Assembly: GCF_018742245.1 (NCBI RefSeq)
Contig: NZ_CP036132.1
Coordinates: 1,173,001-1,237,000 of the forward strand
Reading direction: 5' to 3'
DNA: 64,000 nucleotides
Origin: Bacillus mycoides
GTDB lineage: Bacteria > Bacillota > Bacilli > Bacillales > Bacillaceae_G
Shown here: positions 28,924-37,607 of the stretch, in pieces
How the letters are laid out: each line of letters opens with the position of its first letter
Numbering within the stretch: position 1 is the first letter of the stretch
Program-made: the position numbers and the translations under genes
The notes under the pieces: model-generated
The model's input: only the letters and a program-made list of their open reading frames with translations
Databases searched by the model: none
What the model was told of the DNA's origin: nothing

Positions 28924-30168
28924 GTGATTGTGATGTTTATTGCAAGGAGAGAAAACGGAGAAAAAATTCATCTATTATATAACCGGGATGAAGAGCTTTT
29001 ACGCGAAATGCGTAAACGAGAAAAATTCTTTTGTACAGCTTGCGGAAAAGAAGTGCAAATGAAATTAGGAAAACAGAAGAGCTGGCATTTTGCTCATAAG
29101 AAAGTGGATTCATGTCTTACCTTTTATGAAGCAGAATCTATGTATCATATGCACGGTAAAGAATTGTTATATAGCTGGTTAAAACGTCAAGATTTTCATG
29201 TAGATATAGAGCATTATCTGCCGGTAATCCAGCAACGGCCAGATATTTACGTAGAGAGAGCGGATAGAAAAATTGCGATTGAATATCAATGTGCAAATCT
29301 TTCCGTAGAGCAGCTTTATAAGCGAACATATTCGTATTGGCAAGCTAGTATACAAGTCATCTGGATAATCGGTGGAAATCAGTTGAAAAAGCAATCCGCA
29401 TATTGGATGACATTCTCCGCCCTTATGGCGTTCTCCTTACAACCTTATCCTCAGCCATTTCTTATTTTCTTTTGTCCGAAACAAAAATCGTTTATGAAAT
29501 GCGCATTTATCACTCCGTTTTCTACAAATGTTTCTTTCTCACATACTATTTATTTACCAACCGATACGACTACTGTTGACATGCTCTTTTCTCCCGTTCC
29601 TTTCCGGAAAGAGTTATTAGGACAAGAATGGAAGAGAAAAAAGAACCATTTTCGGCAAAACGCTCTATCTATCTGGAATTATAATCATAAGTCACTACTC
29701 CACCTCTTATATCAATATAAATGTACCCCAGCGAGTTTTCCTTCTGAAATCGGTGTTCCGCTCCCATCCTCATTTGCTTTTCAAACAAATCCATTTATAT
29801 GGCAAGCTTCTCTTTATATGAAGTGTATAGGTATGCTTAAGGTAGGGGAGTATATTTCTCTGCAAAACGTATGTAACTATGTGGCGAAGTATACGAAGAG
29901 GCGTCTACTTCCGTATTTTGCACAACATATATGGAAGGTAGCAGTTGCAGAGTATATGACATTTTTATGTTGTGTAGGTGTATTAATAAAAGTAGGTATT
30001 AATAAGTATCGAAAAATAAGAGATATTATGTTGTTAAAAACAGAGGAAGAAATTATGAAATATGATGAAATTTGCTTAGCGCATGCACTATCTCTATTTG
30101 AGACAAAGTACAACATGAGAGAGGGAAAAGGGGATATAATAAAGACTGATCGTGAAGGAATTACATAA
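28924..30168 (+). CDS. coiA: Competence protein CoiA
   Basis: 414-residue protein of the CoiA family, needed for DNA processing in natural transformation. N-terminal part holds CTACGK...HFAHKK, a zinc-finger-like Cys/His set (~38-58), followed by a nuclease-like core with RPDIYVE and IAIEYQCA (~98-122), matching a PD-(D/E)xK pattern, and IQVIWIIGG. The C-terminal half is basic and aromatic-rich. The first codon could be GTG at 28924 or ATG at 28933; both lie at usable distance from AAGGAG. Cereus-group strains are not known for easy competence, so its role here is open. Confidence 0.88.
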   Translation: MIVMFIARRENGEKIHLLYNRDEELLREMRKREKFFCTACGKEVQMKLGKQKSWHFAHKKVDSCLTFYEAESMYHMHGKELLYSWLKRQDFHVDIEHYLPVIQQRPDIYVERADRKIAIEYQCANLSVEQLYKRTYSYWQASIQVIWIIGGNQLKKQSAYWMTFSALMAFSLQPYPQPFLIFFCPKQKSFMKCAFITPFSTNVSFSHTIYLPTDTTTVDMLFSPVPFRKELLGQEWKRKKNHFRQNALSIWNYNHKSLLHLLYQYKCTPASFPSEIGVPLPSSFAFQTNPFIWQASLYMKCIGMLKVGEYISLQNVCNYVAKYTKRRLLPYFAQHIWKVAVAEYMTFLCCVGVLIKVGINKYRKIRDIMLLKTEEEIMKYDEICLAHALSLFETKYNMREGKGDIIKTDREGIT

Positions 30169-30218
30169 GAAAAATCGAATTGTACTTAAGTAGAGATATT
30201 ATAAGGAGGGCTTAAAGA

Positions 30219-32045
30219 ATGGCTGAACAAAATACAGTGAAATCATTGCCAAATCGTAATGAGATTGAAGAAGCAAACACATGGCGATTAGAAGATATTT
30301 TCCAAACAGATGCAGAATGGGAAAAAGAATTCCAAGCTATTAAAGAGCTATTGCCAAAGTTAACTGAATTTAAAGGAAAGCTTGGCGACTCTGCAGACAA
30401 TTTGCTTGAGGCATTGCAATATGAAGATGAAATTTCAATGCGATTAGGTAAGCTATATACATATGCACATATGCGTTACGATCAAGATACAACAAACTCT
30501 GTGTATCAAGCATTAAATGATCGCGCAACAAATTTATACTCACAAGTATCTAGTAGCACAGCTTATATCGTACCTGAAATTTTATCTATTTCAGAAGATA
30601 CATTGCAAACTTTCTTACAAGAAAATCGAGAACTAAGTGTATATGAGCATGCATTAGAAGAAATTACACGTCAACGTCCGCACGTATTATCTGAGGCAGA
30701 AGAAGCGTTATTAGCAGAAGCATCTGAAGTGATGAGTGCATCAAGTAATACATTCGGTATGTTGAATAATGCGGATTTGAAATTCCCATCTATTAAAGGT
30801 GAGGATGGAGAAGAGGTAGAAATAACACATGGTCGTTACATTCAGTTTTTAGAAAGTGATGATCGTCGTGTGCGTGAAGATGCATTCAAAGCTGTATATG
30901 AAACATACGGAACATATAAGAACACATTTGCAAGTACGCTAAGCGGGGCTGTGAAACGTAATAATTTCAATGCACGCGTTCGTAAATACGATTCTGCACG
31001 TCAAGCTGCATTAAGTAATAATAATATTCCTGAGGCGGTGTATGATCAACTTATTGAATCGGTAAATGATAATTTACACTTACTACATCGATACATTGAT
31101 ATTCGTAAGCGTGCCCTAGGTCTTGATGAGCTTCATATGTACGATTTATATACACCACTTGTACCAGAAGTGAAAATGAATGTGAAGTATGAAGAAGCGC
31201 AAGAAATGTTATTGAAATCTTTAAATGTACTTGGTGATGAATATGTTGAAATTTTAAAAGAAGCATATGAAAATCGCTGGGTAGATGTATACGAGAATAA
31301 AGGAAAACGAAGCGGAGCATATTCATCTGGTGCATACGGAACAAATCCATATATTTTAATGAACTGGCATGATAATGTAAATAATTTATTTACACTTGCT
31401 CATGAGTTTGGTCATTCAGTGCATAGTTACTATACAAGGAAGACACAACCGCACGTATATGGTGATTATTCAATCTTCGTTGCAGAAGTAGCTTCAACTT
31501 GTAATGAAGCGCTTCTAAATGATTACTTATTGAAGACGACAGAAGATAAGAAAGAGCGTCTATATTTATTAAATCACTATTTAGAAGGATTCCGTGGTAC
31601 TGTATTCCGTCAAACAATGTTTGCAGAGTTCGAGCATATCATTCATAAAAAAGTACAAGAAGGACATGCTGTTACGCCAGATATGTTAACGGAGATTTAC
31701 TACGATTTAAATAAGAAATATTTCGGGGACGCTTTAGTAATTGATAAAGAAATCGGTTTAGAATGGTCTCGTATTCCGCACTTCTATTACAACTATTACG
31801 TATATCAATACGCAACAGGATTTAGTGCAGCGACAGCTTTGTCAAAACAAATTTTAGAAGAGGGACAACCAGCAGTAGAACGTTACATTAACGAATTCTT
31901 AAAAGCTGGAAGCTCTGATTACCCAATTGAAGTGTTGAAAAAAGCAGGAGTAGATATGGCATCGCCAGAACCTGTAAAAGAAGCATTACAAGTATTTGAA
32001 GAGAAGTTAAATGAATTAGAAGCACTATTGTTTGAAGAGAAATAA
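30219..32045 (+). CDS. pepF: Oligoendopeptidase F
   Basis: 608-residue cytoplasmic zinc peptidase of the M3 family, which cuts peptides of roughly 7-17 residues. Active-site helix LAHEFGHSVH, with HExxH from His395, and the third ligand Glu in FVAEVASTCNEALL about 27 residues later. The N-terminal helical domain is complete. AAGGAGGG precedes the ATG. It probably finishes breakdown of peptides imported by the Opp system; this link is inference. In B. subtilis the homologue is yjbG, next to coiA as here. Confidence 0.96.
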   Translation: MAEQNTVKSLPNRNEIEEANTWRLEDIFQTDAEWEKEFQAIKELLPKLTEFKGKLGDSADNLLEALQYEDEISMRLGKLYTYAHMRYDQDTTNSVYQALNDRATNLYSQVSSSTAYIVPEILSISEDTLQTFLQENRELSVYEHALEEITRQRPHVLSEAEEALLAEASEVMSASSNTFGMLNNADLKFPSIKGEDGEEVEITHGRYIQFLESDDRRVREDAFKAVYETYGTYKNTFASTLSGAVKRNNFNARVRKYDSARQAALSNNNIPEAVYDQLIESVNDNLHLLHRYIDIRKRALGLDELHMYDLYTPLVPEVKMNVKYEEAQEMLLKSLNVLGDEYVEILKEAYENRWVDVYENKGKRSGAYSSGAYGTNPYILMNWHDNVNNLFTLAHEFGHSVHSYYTRKTQPHVYGDYSIFVAEVASTCNEALLNDYLLKTTEDKKERLYLLNHYLEGFRGTVFRQTMFAEFEHIIHKKVQEGHAVTPDMLTEIYYDLNKKYFGDALVIDKEIGLEWSRIPHFYYNYYVYQYATGFSAATALSKQILEEGQPAVERYINEFLKAGSSDYPIEVLKKAGVDMASPEPVKEALQVFEEKLNELEALLFEEK

Positions 32046-32048
32046 TGA

Positions 32049-32082
32049 GAAAAGACGAGGGATTTTATCCTCGTCTTTTTTG
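32049..32082 (+). terminator. Terminator of pepF
   Basis: AAAGACGAGG pairs with CCTCGTCTTT around a short AT loop, then a T run. Confidence 0.9.
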
Positions 32083-32191
32083 TTTGGAACATTTTCTCAA
32101 AAGTACACGATGTCGATATTTGTCGAATAATTAAGGTGATTTTCTTTACTTTTTCTATATGAGAAGGAATTTTTACGACTTATTTTTGTAG

Positions 32192-32365
32192 TTAAAATCC
32201 TTTAAATCGTTTTCTATAGTTGAAATAAGAGACAGCGATGACGATAACTCCGAATAAAAGAGGGAAGGCAATAATTTTAGGAAAAGCTTGTAATAGAGAG
32301 AGGATATACAAGAAAAAAGAAACAATAACACATAGAAAGATAAGAAATATATGAGACTTTTTCAT
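32192..32365 (-). CDS. 57-residue two-helix membrane protein, yizD-like position
   Basis: A short frame beginning MKKSHIFLIFLCVIVSFF and ending in the basic tail NYRKRFKGF. Two hydrophobic helices (~5-26 and ~31-48) with a Pro-Lys break between them. A strong TTAGGAGG site lies 7 bases before the ATG, which makes it a convincing gene. In B. subtilis a similar-sized gene, yizD, sits between pepF (yjbG) and yjbH, so this may be its counterpart; sequence kinship is not certain. Function unknown. Confidence 0.7.
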   Translation of the reverse strand: MKKSHIFLIFLCVIVSFFLYILSLLQAFPKIIAFPLLFGVIVIAVSYFNYRKRFKGF

Positions 32366-32455
32366 AAGGAAACCTCCTAAATTGCTTTTTTTATAGCTTA
32401 TTCAAGAATGAAAACGTTTAGAATGTGACAAAAGTGTGAAATTCGACAAAAGGGG

Positions 32456-32484
32456 TTGTCATCTGACGTCGAATCTTGTAATAT
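32456..32484 (+). promoter_or_regulatory. Candidate promoter facing the yjbH 3' end
   Basis: TTGTCA, 17 bases, TAATAT (an overlapping TATAAT lies three bases on). No gene follows on this strand before the terminator at 32583. Confidence 0.5.
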
Positions 32485-32491
32485 AATAAGC

Positions 32492-32612
32492 GTGAACGAA
32501 TTCACATACAAACATATACCCCTTTGTTTGAACGTGAAAATTTCTCCCATCCCCTTTAATATTTTTATAAGCCGTAAAGAAGAAGACCTGGTGTTTACAC
32601 CAGGTCTTTTTC
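32492..32612 (+). ncRNA. Candidate ~120-base small RNA
   Basis: Between the promoter at 32456-32484 and a perfect 11-base terminator stem (AAGACCTGGTG / CACCAGGTCTT, 32583-32608, then TTTTTCTTTT) there is no reading frame. The 5' part can fold (GTGAACGAATTCAC). Its last ~18 bases are antisense to the yjbH end. I match it to no known family. Confidence 0.4.
32583..32612. terminator. Bidirectional terminator at the yjbH end
   Basis: Perfect 11-base stem with TTTA loop. On the minus strand the yjbH stop codon TAA lies in the loop. Confidence 0.85.
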
Positions 32613-33488
32613 TTTTGCTATCCATTTCCAATAACGCTCGCACTTCACTTCAATCATTTGTACTTTTCGTTTTAGTTGTAATTTCTTTAGTTCACGCTCT
32701 ATTTCTTGTTGAGGGCAGTCATATATAAATGAGATTTCCTTTGAAGAAATAAATTGTGTTGCTTCTAGTAATACTTCTAAAGGAGGTAATGGCTCTGGCT
32801 CAATCTCGCATTTTACAAGTTCTTTTAATAGCTGTACGTATACATCATAGGAATAAATTCCCGCGATTTTAATACCTTCCTCATCTGAATTTGCATGAAA
32901 AAATAGGAGGGAAGGTATTTCTGTAATATGCATCTCATTTGTGAATTTTAGGTCGCATTGGAAAGCTTTTTTTGCGCTAACTGAGTGTAGGTCTTTTTTA
33001 AATTCCTCTACATCAATGCCACTATCTTTAGCGCATGTCAACAATAATTCACAGTCAGGGTTTGATACATTTTCAAGAAGAATGTATTCTTGGAGTTTTC
33101 GCAAAAATTTCGAACCTGCTTTTCGGCCTTGCAACTCCGCCGCCTTAATTGCCATCGAAACTAAATATGGTGTTGACGATGCCTCTTGCATATGTACTTT
33201 TCCATCACATGAAAACCCTTGTAAACTTGTTGTTTTTTCCCACACAAATCGAATATTAGCAGGTTTATTCCATTTGTGTGAGGAAGCGTTTGCTCCGTCC
33301 ACTTTTCCTGTTACGATATGACGAATAGAGAAGTATTTCCCATACTCAAGCCATAGTTTAATAATAAATGGCTCGATATCCCAGCAATCTTTACAAAGTG
33401 GATCAATAAATAAATATGCTTCTACAGATTTATGCTCGCATGTGGAAGGAGAAGGCATATTTATATGCTTTGCTTCCTGCTTATCCAT
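32595..33488 (-). CDS. yjbH: Spx adaptor YjbH (ClpXP adaptor)
   Basis: 297-residue DsbA-like thioredoxin-fold protein that brings Spx to ClpXP for breakdown. The N-terminal CxxC is Cys32-Lys-Asp-Cys35 ([12 protein letters not shown]). The helical insert and the C-terminal ~100 residues fit the YjbH family. The N-terminal Cys/His-containing stretch (residues 1-20) is close to the part that binds zinc in B. subtilis. Its ATG overlaps the stop of the globin gene (TAATG), so the two are translated together, as in B. subtilis yjbI-yjbH. Stop codon within the terminator loop. Confidence 0.93.
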   Translation of the reverse strand: MDKQEAKHINMPSPSTCEHKSVEAYLFIDPLCKDCWDIEPFIIKLWLEYGKYFSIRHIVTGKVDGANASSHKWNKPANIRFVWEKTTSLQGFSCDGKVHMQEASSTPYLVSMAIKAAELQGRKAGSKFLRKLQEYILLENVSNPDCELLLTCAKDSGIDVEEFKKDLHSVSAKKAFQCDLKFTNEMHITEIPSLLFFHANSDEEGIKIAGIYSYDVYVQLLKELVKCEIEPEPLPPLEVLLEATQFISSKEISFIYDCPQQEIERELKKLQLKRKVQMIEVKCERYWKWIAKEKDLV

Positions 33489-33886
33489 TACACTTCACCT
33501 GTTTCATTTGGAGTATTGACCATATGTTGAGCAGTTAATGCTAAACGTTCAAAAACAAACTCTCTTATATGACCGTGCACTCCTGTATCATCCATTGCTT
33601 GCTCCATACATGATAGCCAAGCTTCTGCGCGTTTTGGAGTAATCTCAAACGGAAGATGGCGTGCTCTTAGCATAGGATGCCCATGTTCTTCAGTGTATAA
33701 ATTAGGACCACCTAAATATTGTGTTAAAAATTGTTTCTGCTTCCTAGCAGTTTCTGTTAAATCATCCGGGAAGATCGGAGATAAGTCAGGGTGTTCACTG
33801 ACATAGGAATAAAATGTATCCACTAATGTTGCAATGCATTGTTCACCGCCAATTGCTTCAAATGGTGTCATCGGTTGCTTGCTCAT
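33488..33886 (-). CDS. yjbI: Truncated haemoglobin (group II), YjbI
   Basis: 132-residue haem protein of the trHbO type. Proximal His77 is in [11 protein letters not shown], and the family stretch [19 protein letters not shown] is intact. Cytoplasmic. In B. subtilis and Staphylococcus the globin gene is paired with yjbH and has been linked to oxidative-stress handling of YjbH. First gene of the yjbI-yjbH pair; AAAGGAG precedes the ATG. Confidence 0.95.
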   Translation of the reverse strand: MSKQPMTPFEAIGGEQCIATLVDTFYSYVSEHPDLSPIFPDDLTETARKQKQFLTQYLGGPNLYTEEHGHPMLRARHLPFEITPKRAEAWLSCMEQAMDDTGVHGHIREFVFERLALTAQHMVNTPNETGEV

Positions 33887-34050
33887 CCTTTATAAACTCC
33901 TTTTTCCATGAAATGTATATCTATTGTAGCAATGGAATGTTATGAAGGGCAACTAAACAGCCTTCATAACATTCTTTGCTTATTCTATATGTTGCTAATA
34001 AATCTGCACTTTCCAAAAAGGTGAAACATAGCCACCAGTAAATCACTTCT

Positions 34051-34072
34051 GCACTGATGGAAATTTTACTTT
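34051..34072 (+). repeat. Degenerate repeat tail next to yjbK
   Basis: GCACTGATGGAAATTTTACTT resembles the end of the bcr1-like copies; it touches the yjbK stop codon. Confidence 0.35.
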
Positions 34073-34649
34073 AGCGCTCTTCGTTTTGTTTGGCAAGGAA
34101 AAAGCGTTTTACTTTGTTGTTTGTATGACGAACTGGTACGTTATGTTGCTTTAATAACCTTATAAATGCTGCTTTACCGGTCTTTTCATCTTGCACTTCG
34201 TATTCAATTTCATAATCATCGTGATTGTAATAGAAACTATGATCAAAGACAAGCGTTCCGCCTTCAAATAATATTTCAGCTCTTTCTGTTGTTAAACTAC
34301 CCATATAAGTTAAAGAGGAAACGGGAATTTGTAATTTGTGTAGCTGATCCATTACAGTTCCTTCAATGAGTGCGTTTGTTTCCATCATAAGTTTTGCTTC
34401 TTTTTCTGTTACAGACTGATGAGTTTCTAATAAACCAATTTCAGCAGGTTGTTTTAATGTTAATGTATAAGTTCCATCTTTATGACGAATACGAAGTGCA
34501 GAGCCTGCATCTTTTAAAGAGAAGTGAGGTGTTTCAAAGTAGTGATTCACTTGTTTTGTAAATGCTTCAATAGAAAAAGATTTGCATAATGTTTGGAATT
34601 CTTCCTCTGTAACCATATTTTTAAATTCAATTTCAATTTCTTGTGTCAT
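34071..34649 (-). CDS. yjbK: CYTH-domain protein YjbK
   Basis: 192-residue protein of the CYTH/triphosphate tunnel metalloenzyme superfamily. The defining ExExK motif is present at the start (EIEIEFK, residues 4-10), followed by alternating charged strands (LRIRHKDGTYTLTLKQP; YEIEYEVQD) that line the tunnel. Members hydrolyse inorganic triphosphate or similar compounds using a metal. Located opposite yjbL-yjbM as in B. subtilis; some relation to nucleotide signalling is often proposed but not shown here. GGAGCG lies before the ATG. Confidence 0.9.
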   Translation of the reverse strand: MTQEIEIEFKNMVTEEEFQTLCKSFSIEAFTKQVNHYFETPHFSLKDAGSALRIRHKDGTYTLTLKQPAEIGLLETHQSVTEKEAKLMMETNALIEGTVMDQLHKLQIPVSSLTYMGSLTTERAEILFEGGTLVFDHSFYYNHDDYEIEYEVQDEKTGKAAFIRLLKQHNVPVRHTNNKVKRFFLAKQNEER

Positions 34650-34793
34650 TTTATGCGCTCCTTTTGAAAAATAATTCTTTCCACATTATCGCTTTTTCGC
34701 AAATTTGGTTCAATGTTTTATTTGTTTGCGTCCATGTTATGATACAATAATACTGTTAAGTAAGACAGGAAGTTGAGATGGAGGAGTTTGAGA

Positions 34794-35165
34794 ATGCAAA
34801 ATAAAATTCAAGTTAAGAGCGTAGAAATGAGAGAGAATGCGCTTATTTTTTGTGCGGAAAATACTGAAATAGAGGTAAAGGAGTTAAGTGCGCGTAATCA
34901 CGTACTTGTAGACTCAGACAATTTATCATTTTTATATATCTTAGAAAATGAATCATCTTTCATTTATGTAAGTATTCCGCATACATGCTGGGAAGCAATG
35001 CATGAAGCGATGAATAAAGATACAGCGATGTTTATTCGCGTGAATGATGTTGAAATAGAATTAGAAGGATTAAAAGAAGAAGTTGAATATTTAGTTGAAA
35101 ATATTGAAGGTAATGCAAATTACGGAGAAGAACTAGTAACTGCTGTAGAAAAAGTGTTTCTATAA
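34794..35165 (+). CDS. yjbL: YjbL-like protein
   Basis: 123-residue acidic soluble protein beginning MQNKIQVKSVEMRENALIF. Alternating strands in the first half and an acidic helix in the second (LEGLKEEVEYLVENIEGN). ATG at 34794 follows GGAGGAG; a TTG further upstream lies before that site. Position directly before the small alarmone synthetase matches B. subtilis yjbL. No motif suggests a reaction, and its function is unknown. Confidence 0.75.
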   Translation: MQNKIQVKSVEMRENALIFCAENTEIEVKELSARNHVLVDSDNLSFLYILENESSFIYVSIPHTCWEAMHEAMNKDTAMFIRVNDVEIELEGLKEEVEYLVENIEGNANYGEELVTAVEKVFL

Positions 35166-35195
35166 GCAAATGGATTGATTTTGGTGGTGGTTGAA

Positions 35196-35834
35196 ATGAA
35201 TCGTAATTGGGAAGAATTTTTAGCGCCTTATCACCAAGCGGTGGCGGAGCTGAAAGTGAAACTAAAAGGAATGCGTACTCAATTTGCAATGTTAACGGAG
35301 CATTCTCCAATTGAGTTTGTAACAGGAAGGGTAAAGTCGGTTGCAAGTATTATTGATAAAGCGGAGAAGAGAAATGTACCGCTAGACCGAATTAGAGAAG
35401 ATATGCAGGACATCGCGGGCCTTCGAATGATGTGTCAATTTGTTGATGAGATTAAGCCTGTTGTAGAATATCTTCGAAAACGAAATGATTTTGAAATTGT
35501 GGAAGAACGTGATTATGTAACGCAAAAGAAAGATAGCGGCTATCGCTCTTACCACGTTGTCATTAGTTATCCTGTTCAAACGATACAGGGAGAAAAAAAA
35601 GTGTTAGTGGAAATTCAAATTCGCACGTTAGCAATGAATTTTTGGGCAACGATTGAGCATTCTTTAAATTACAAATATAGTGGACGTTTTCCTGAAGATA
35701 TTAAAATACGCTTACAACGTGCAGCGGAAGCGGCGTTTTTATTAGATGAAGAAATGTCTTCCATTCGTCTTGAAATTCAAGAAGCGCAAAAGGTCTTTTC
35801 ACGAAAGCAGGAAACGAAAGATTCTGAATCATAA
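35196..35834 (+). CDS. sasB: Small (p)ppGpp synthetase YjbM/RelQ/SasB
   Basis: 212-residue RelA/SpoT-type synthetase with no hydrolase or TGS part. It transfers pyrophosphate from ATP to GDP or GTP, making alarmones. Seen motifs: REDMQDIAGLRMMCQF (the RxKD..D-like region), DSGYRSYHVVI (substrate Tyr) and VEIQIRTLAMNFWATIEHSLNYK. Length equals that of B. subtilis SasB, which works as a tetramer. Start ATG after GGTGGTGG; the upstream TTG is less likely. Followed 18 bases later by nadK. Confidence 0.95.
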   Translation: MNRNWEEFLAPYHQAVAELKVKLKGMRTQFAMLTEHSPIEFVTGRVKSVASIIDKAEKRNVPLDRIREDMQDIAGLRMMCQFVDEIKPVVEYLRKRNDFEIVEERDYVTQKKDSGYRSYHVVISYPVQTIQGEKKVLVEIQIRTLAMNFWATIEHSLNYKYSGRFPEDIKIRLQRAAEAAFLLDEEMSSIRLEIQEAQKVFSRKQETKDSES

Positions 35835-35852
35835 ACTAAAGGGTGTTGGGCG

Positions 35853-36650
35853 ATGAAATTTACAATTATGTCAAAGGGTGATCAATCATCAGATACACTA
35901 GCAAGTACGATGAAAGAATACTTGCTAGATTTTGGGTTTACAATGGATGAAAAGGAACCTGATATTGTAATTTCTGTTGGCGGAGATGGAACGCTTTTAT
36001 ATGCATTCCATCGTTACTATAATCGATTAGATGAAACCGCATTTGTTGGTGTACATACAGGACATTTAGGTTTCTATGCAGATTGGTTACCAACGGAAGT
36101 AGAGAAGTTGGTGATTGCAATCGCTAAAACACCGTTCCAAGTGGTTGAATATCCACTTTTAGAAGTAATTATTCGCTATGTGAATGGTAGTAAAGAGTCG
36201 CAGTATTTGGCGATGAATGAAGCGACTGTAAAAAGTGCAGAAGGTACATTAGTAACAGAAGTGGAAATACGCGGAGAGTATTTCGAAACGTTTCGCGGAG
36301 ATGGTCTTTGTATTTCTACTCCTTCAGGAAGTACCGCGTATAATAAGGCGCTTGGCGGAGCAATTATTCACCCTTCTATTGAAGCGATTCAAATTGCAGA
36401 AATGGCATCTATCAACAATCGTGTATTTCGTACGGTAGGTTCGCCGCTCGTGCTGCCGAAGCATCATACATGCGTTTTAAAGCCGGCTGCAGGAATGAAC
36501 TTGCAAATTACGGTGGATCATTTGACGATGGTTCACCAAGATGTGAAATCAATTCAGTATCGCGTTGCAAACGAGAAAGTACGATTTGTTCGTTTCCGTC
36601 CGTTCCCATTCTGGAAACGTGTTCGTGACTCGTTTGTTGCAGATAAATAG
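35853..36650 (+). CDS. nadK: NAD kinase
   Basis: 265-residue cytoplasmic enzyme making NADP from NAD and ATP. GGDGT (43-47) in [12 protein letters not shown] and the second conserved region ([15 protein letters not shown]) are intact. Length matches the PpnKA/NadF form of B. subtilis (yjbN). Part of the yjbL-yjbM-nadK-yjbO operon; intergenic gaps are below 35 bases. GGGTGTTGGG precedes the ATG. Confidence 0.95.
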   Translation: MKFTIMSKGDQSSDTLASTMKEYLLDFGFTMDEKEPDIVISVGGDGTLLYAFHRYYNRLDETAFVGVHTGHLGFYADWLPTEVEKLVIAIAKTPFQVVEYPLLEVIIRYVNGSKESQYLAMNEATVKSAEGTLVTEVEIRGEYFETFRGDGLCISTPSGSTAYNKALGGAIIHPSIEAIQIAEMASINNRVFRTVGSPLVLPKHHTCVLKPAAGMNLQITVDHLTMVHQDVKSIQYRVANEKVRFVRFRPFPFWKRVRDSFVADK

Positions 36651-36665
36651 AGAGGGTTTATATAT

Positions 36666-37559
36666 TTGAACAGATTTACATTGAAATGGGATATAGGGCT
36701 GGCTGAAGAAGGAACTTTAGTTAGAGAATTTTTGAAAACAAAAGGGATTTCGAAAGCTGCTTTAACGGATATAAAGTTCCGCGGGGGAGCAATTGAAGTA
36801 AACGGTCAACACACGAGTGTTCGTCACAAGTTACAAGCTGGTGAAGAGTTACAAGTCTTTTTTCCAGTGGAGGAAAGAAGTGAAGGGATGGAAGTGGAAG
36901 AGATCCCTTTATGTATCGTATATGAAGATGACGCGGTTCTTGTTATAAATAAAGAAGCAAATATGTCGACAATTCCGTCTAGGGAGCACCCGTCAGGAAG
37001 TGTTGCAAACGCTCTTTTACATCATTATGATAAACAAAATCTTGCAAGCACGGTGCACATTGTGACGAGGTTAGACCGTGATACTTCAGGGCTTATGTTA
37101 ATTGCGAAAAATAGATTCGTTCACCACCTTTTATCGAAGCAGCATCAACAAAAAGGGGTGAAACGAACGTATGAGGCAATCGTTCATGGGACTATTTTAG
37201 AAGAAGTAGGAACGATTGACGCGCCAATCGGACGAAAAGCGGATAGTATTATCGAGCGAACTGTCTGTGAAGATGGTCAAAGAGCTGTTACTCATTTTAG
37301 AGTGATGGAGAGTTATTCAGATAAGATGCATGTAGCGCTTGAGCTCGAGACGGGAAGAACACATCAAATTCGTGTACATATGGCATATATAGGACATCCG
37401 CTACTTGGGGATGATTTATACGGCGGCCGAAGAGATGTGATAAAACGTCAAGCGCTTCATAGTACATCTTTGACGTTTTATCATCCTATTTTAGAAAAGG
37501 GAATGACTTTTACCGTAAGTATCCCAGAGGATATGCAATACGCTTTACATAACAATTAA
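36666..37559 (+). CDS. yjbO: RluA/RluD-family pseudouridine synthase (YjbO)
   Basis: 297-residue enzyme that isomerises uridine in RNA, most likely rRNA. An S4-like N-terminal part (residues 15-75) is followed by the catalytic domain with HIVTRLDRDTSGLMLIAKN (catalytic Asp in RLDRDTSG) and the RTHQIRVHMAYIGHPLLGD signature. TTG start after AGAGAGGG. The target site cannot be told from sequence. Last gene of the nadK operon. Confidence 0.92.
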   Translation: MNRFTLKWDIGLAEEGTLVREFLKTKGISKAALTDIKFRGGAIEVNGQHTSVRHKLQAGEELQVFFPVEERSEGMEVEEIPLCIVYEDDAVLVINKEANMSTIPSREHPSGSVANALLHHYDKQNLASTVHIVTRLDRDTSGLMLIAKNRFVHHLLSKQHQQKGVKRTYEAIVHGTILEEVGTIDAPIGRKADSIIERTVCEDGQRAVTHFRVMESYSDKMHVALELETGRTHQIRVHMAYIGHPLLGDDLYGGRRDVIKRQALHSTSLTFYHPILEKGMTFTVSIPEDMQYALHNN

Positions 37560-37607
37560 AAGGGAACAAAATTCTTATCATAAAAAGAATTTTGTTCCCT
37601 TTTTTTA
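37558..37607 (+). terminator. Terminator of yjbO, shared with the next gene
   Basis: AAAGGGAACAAAATTCTT pairs with AAGAATTTTGTTCCCTTT, with T and A runs at the two ends. Confidence 0.9.
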
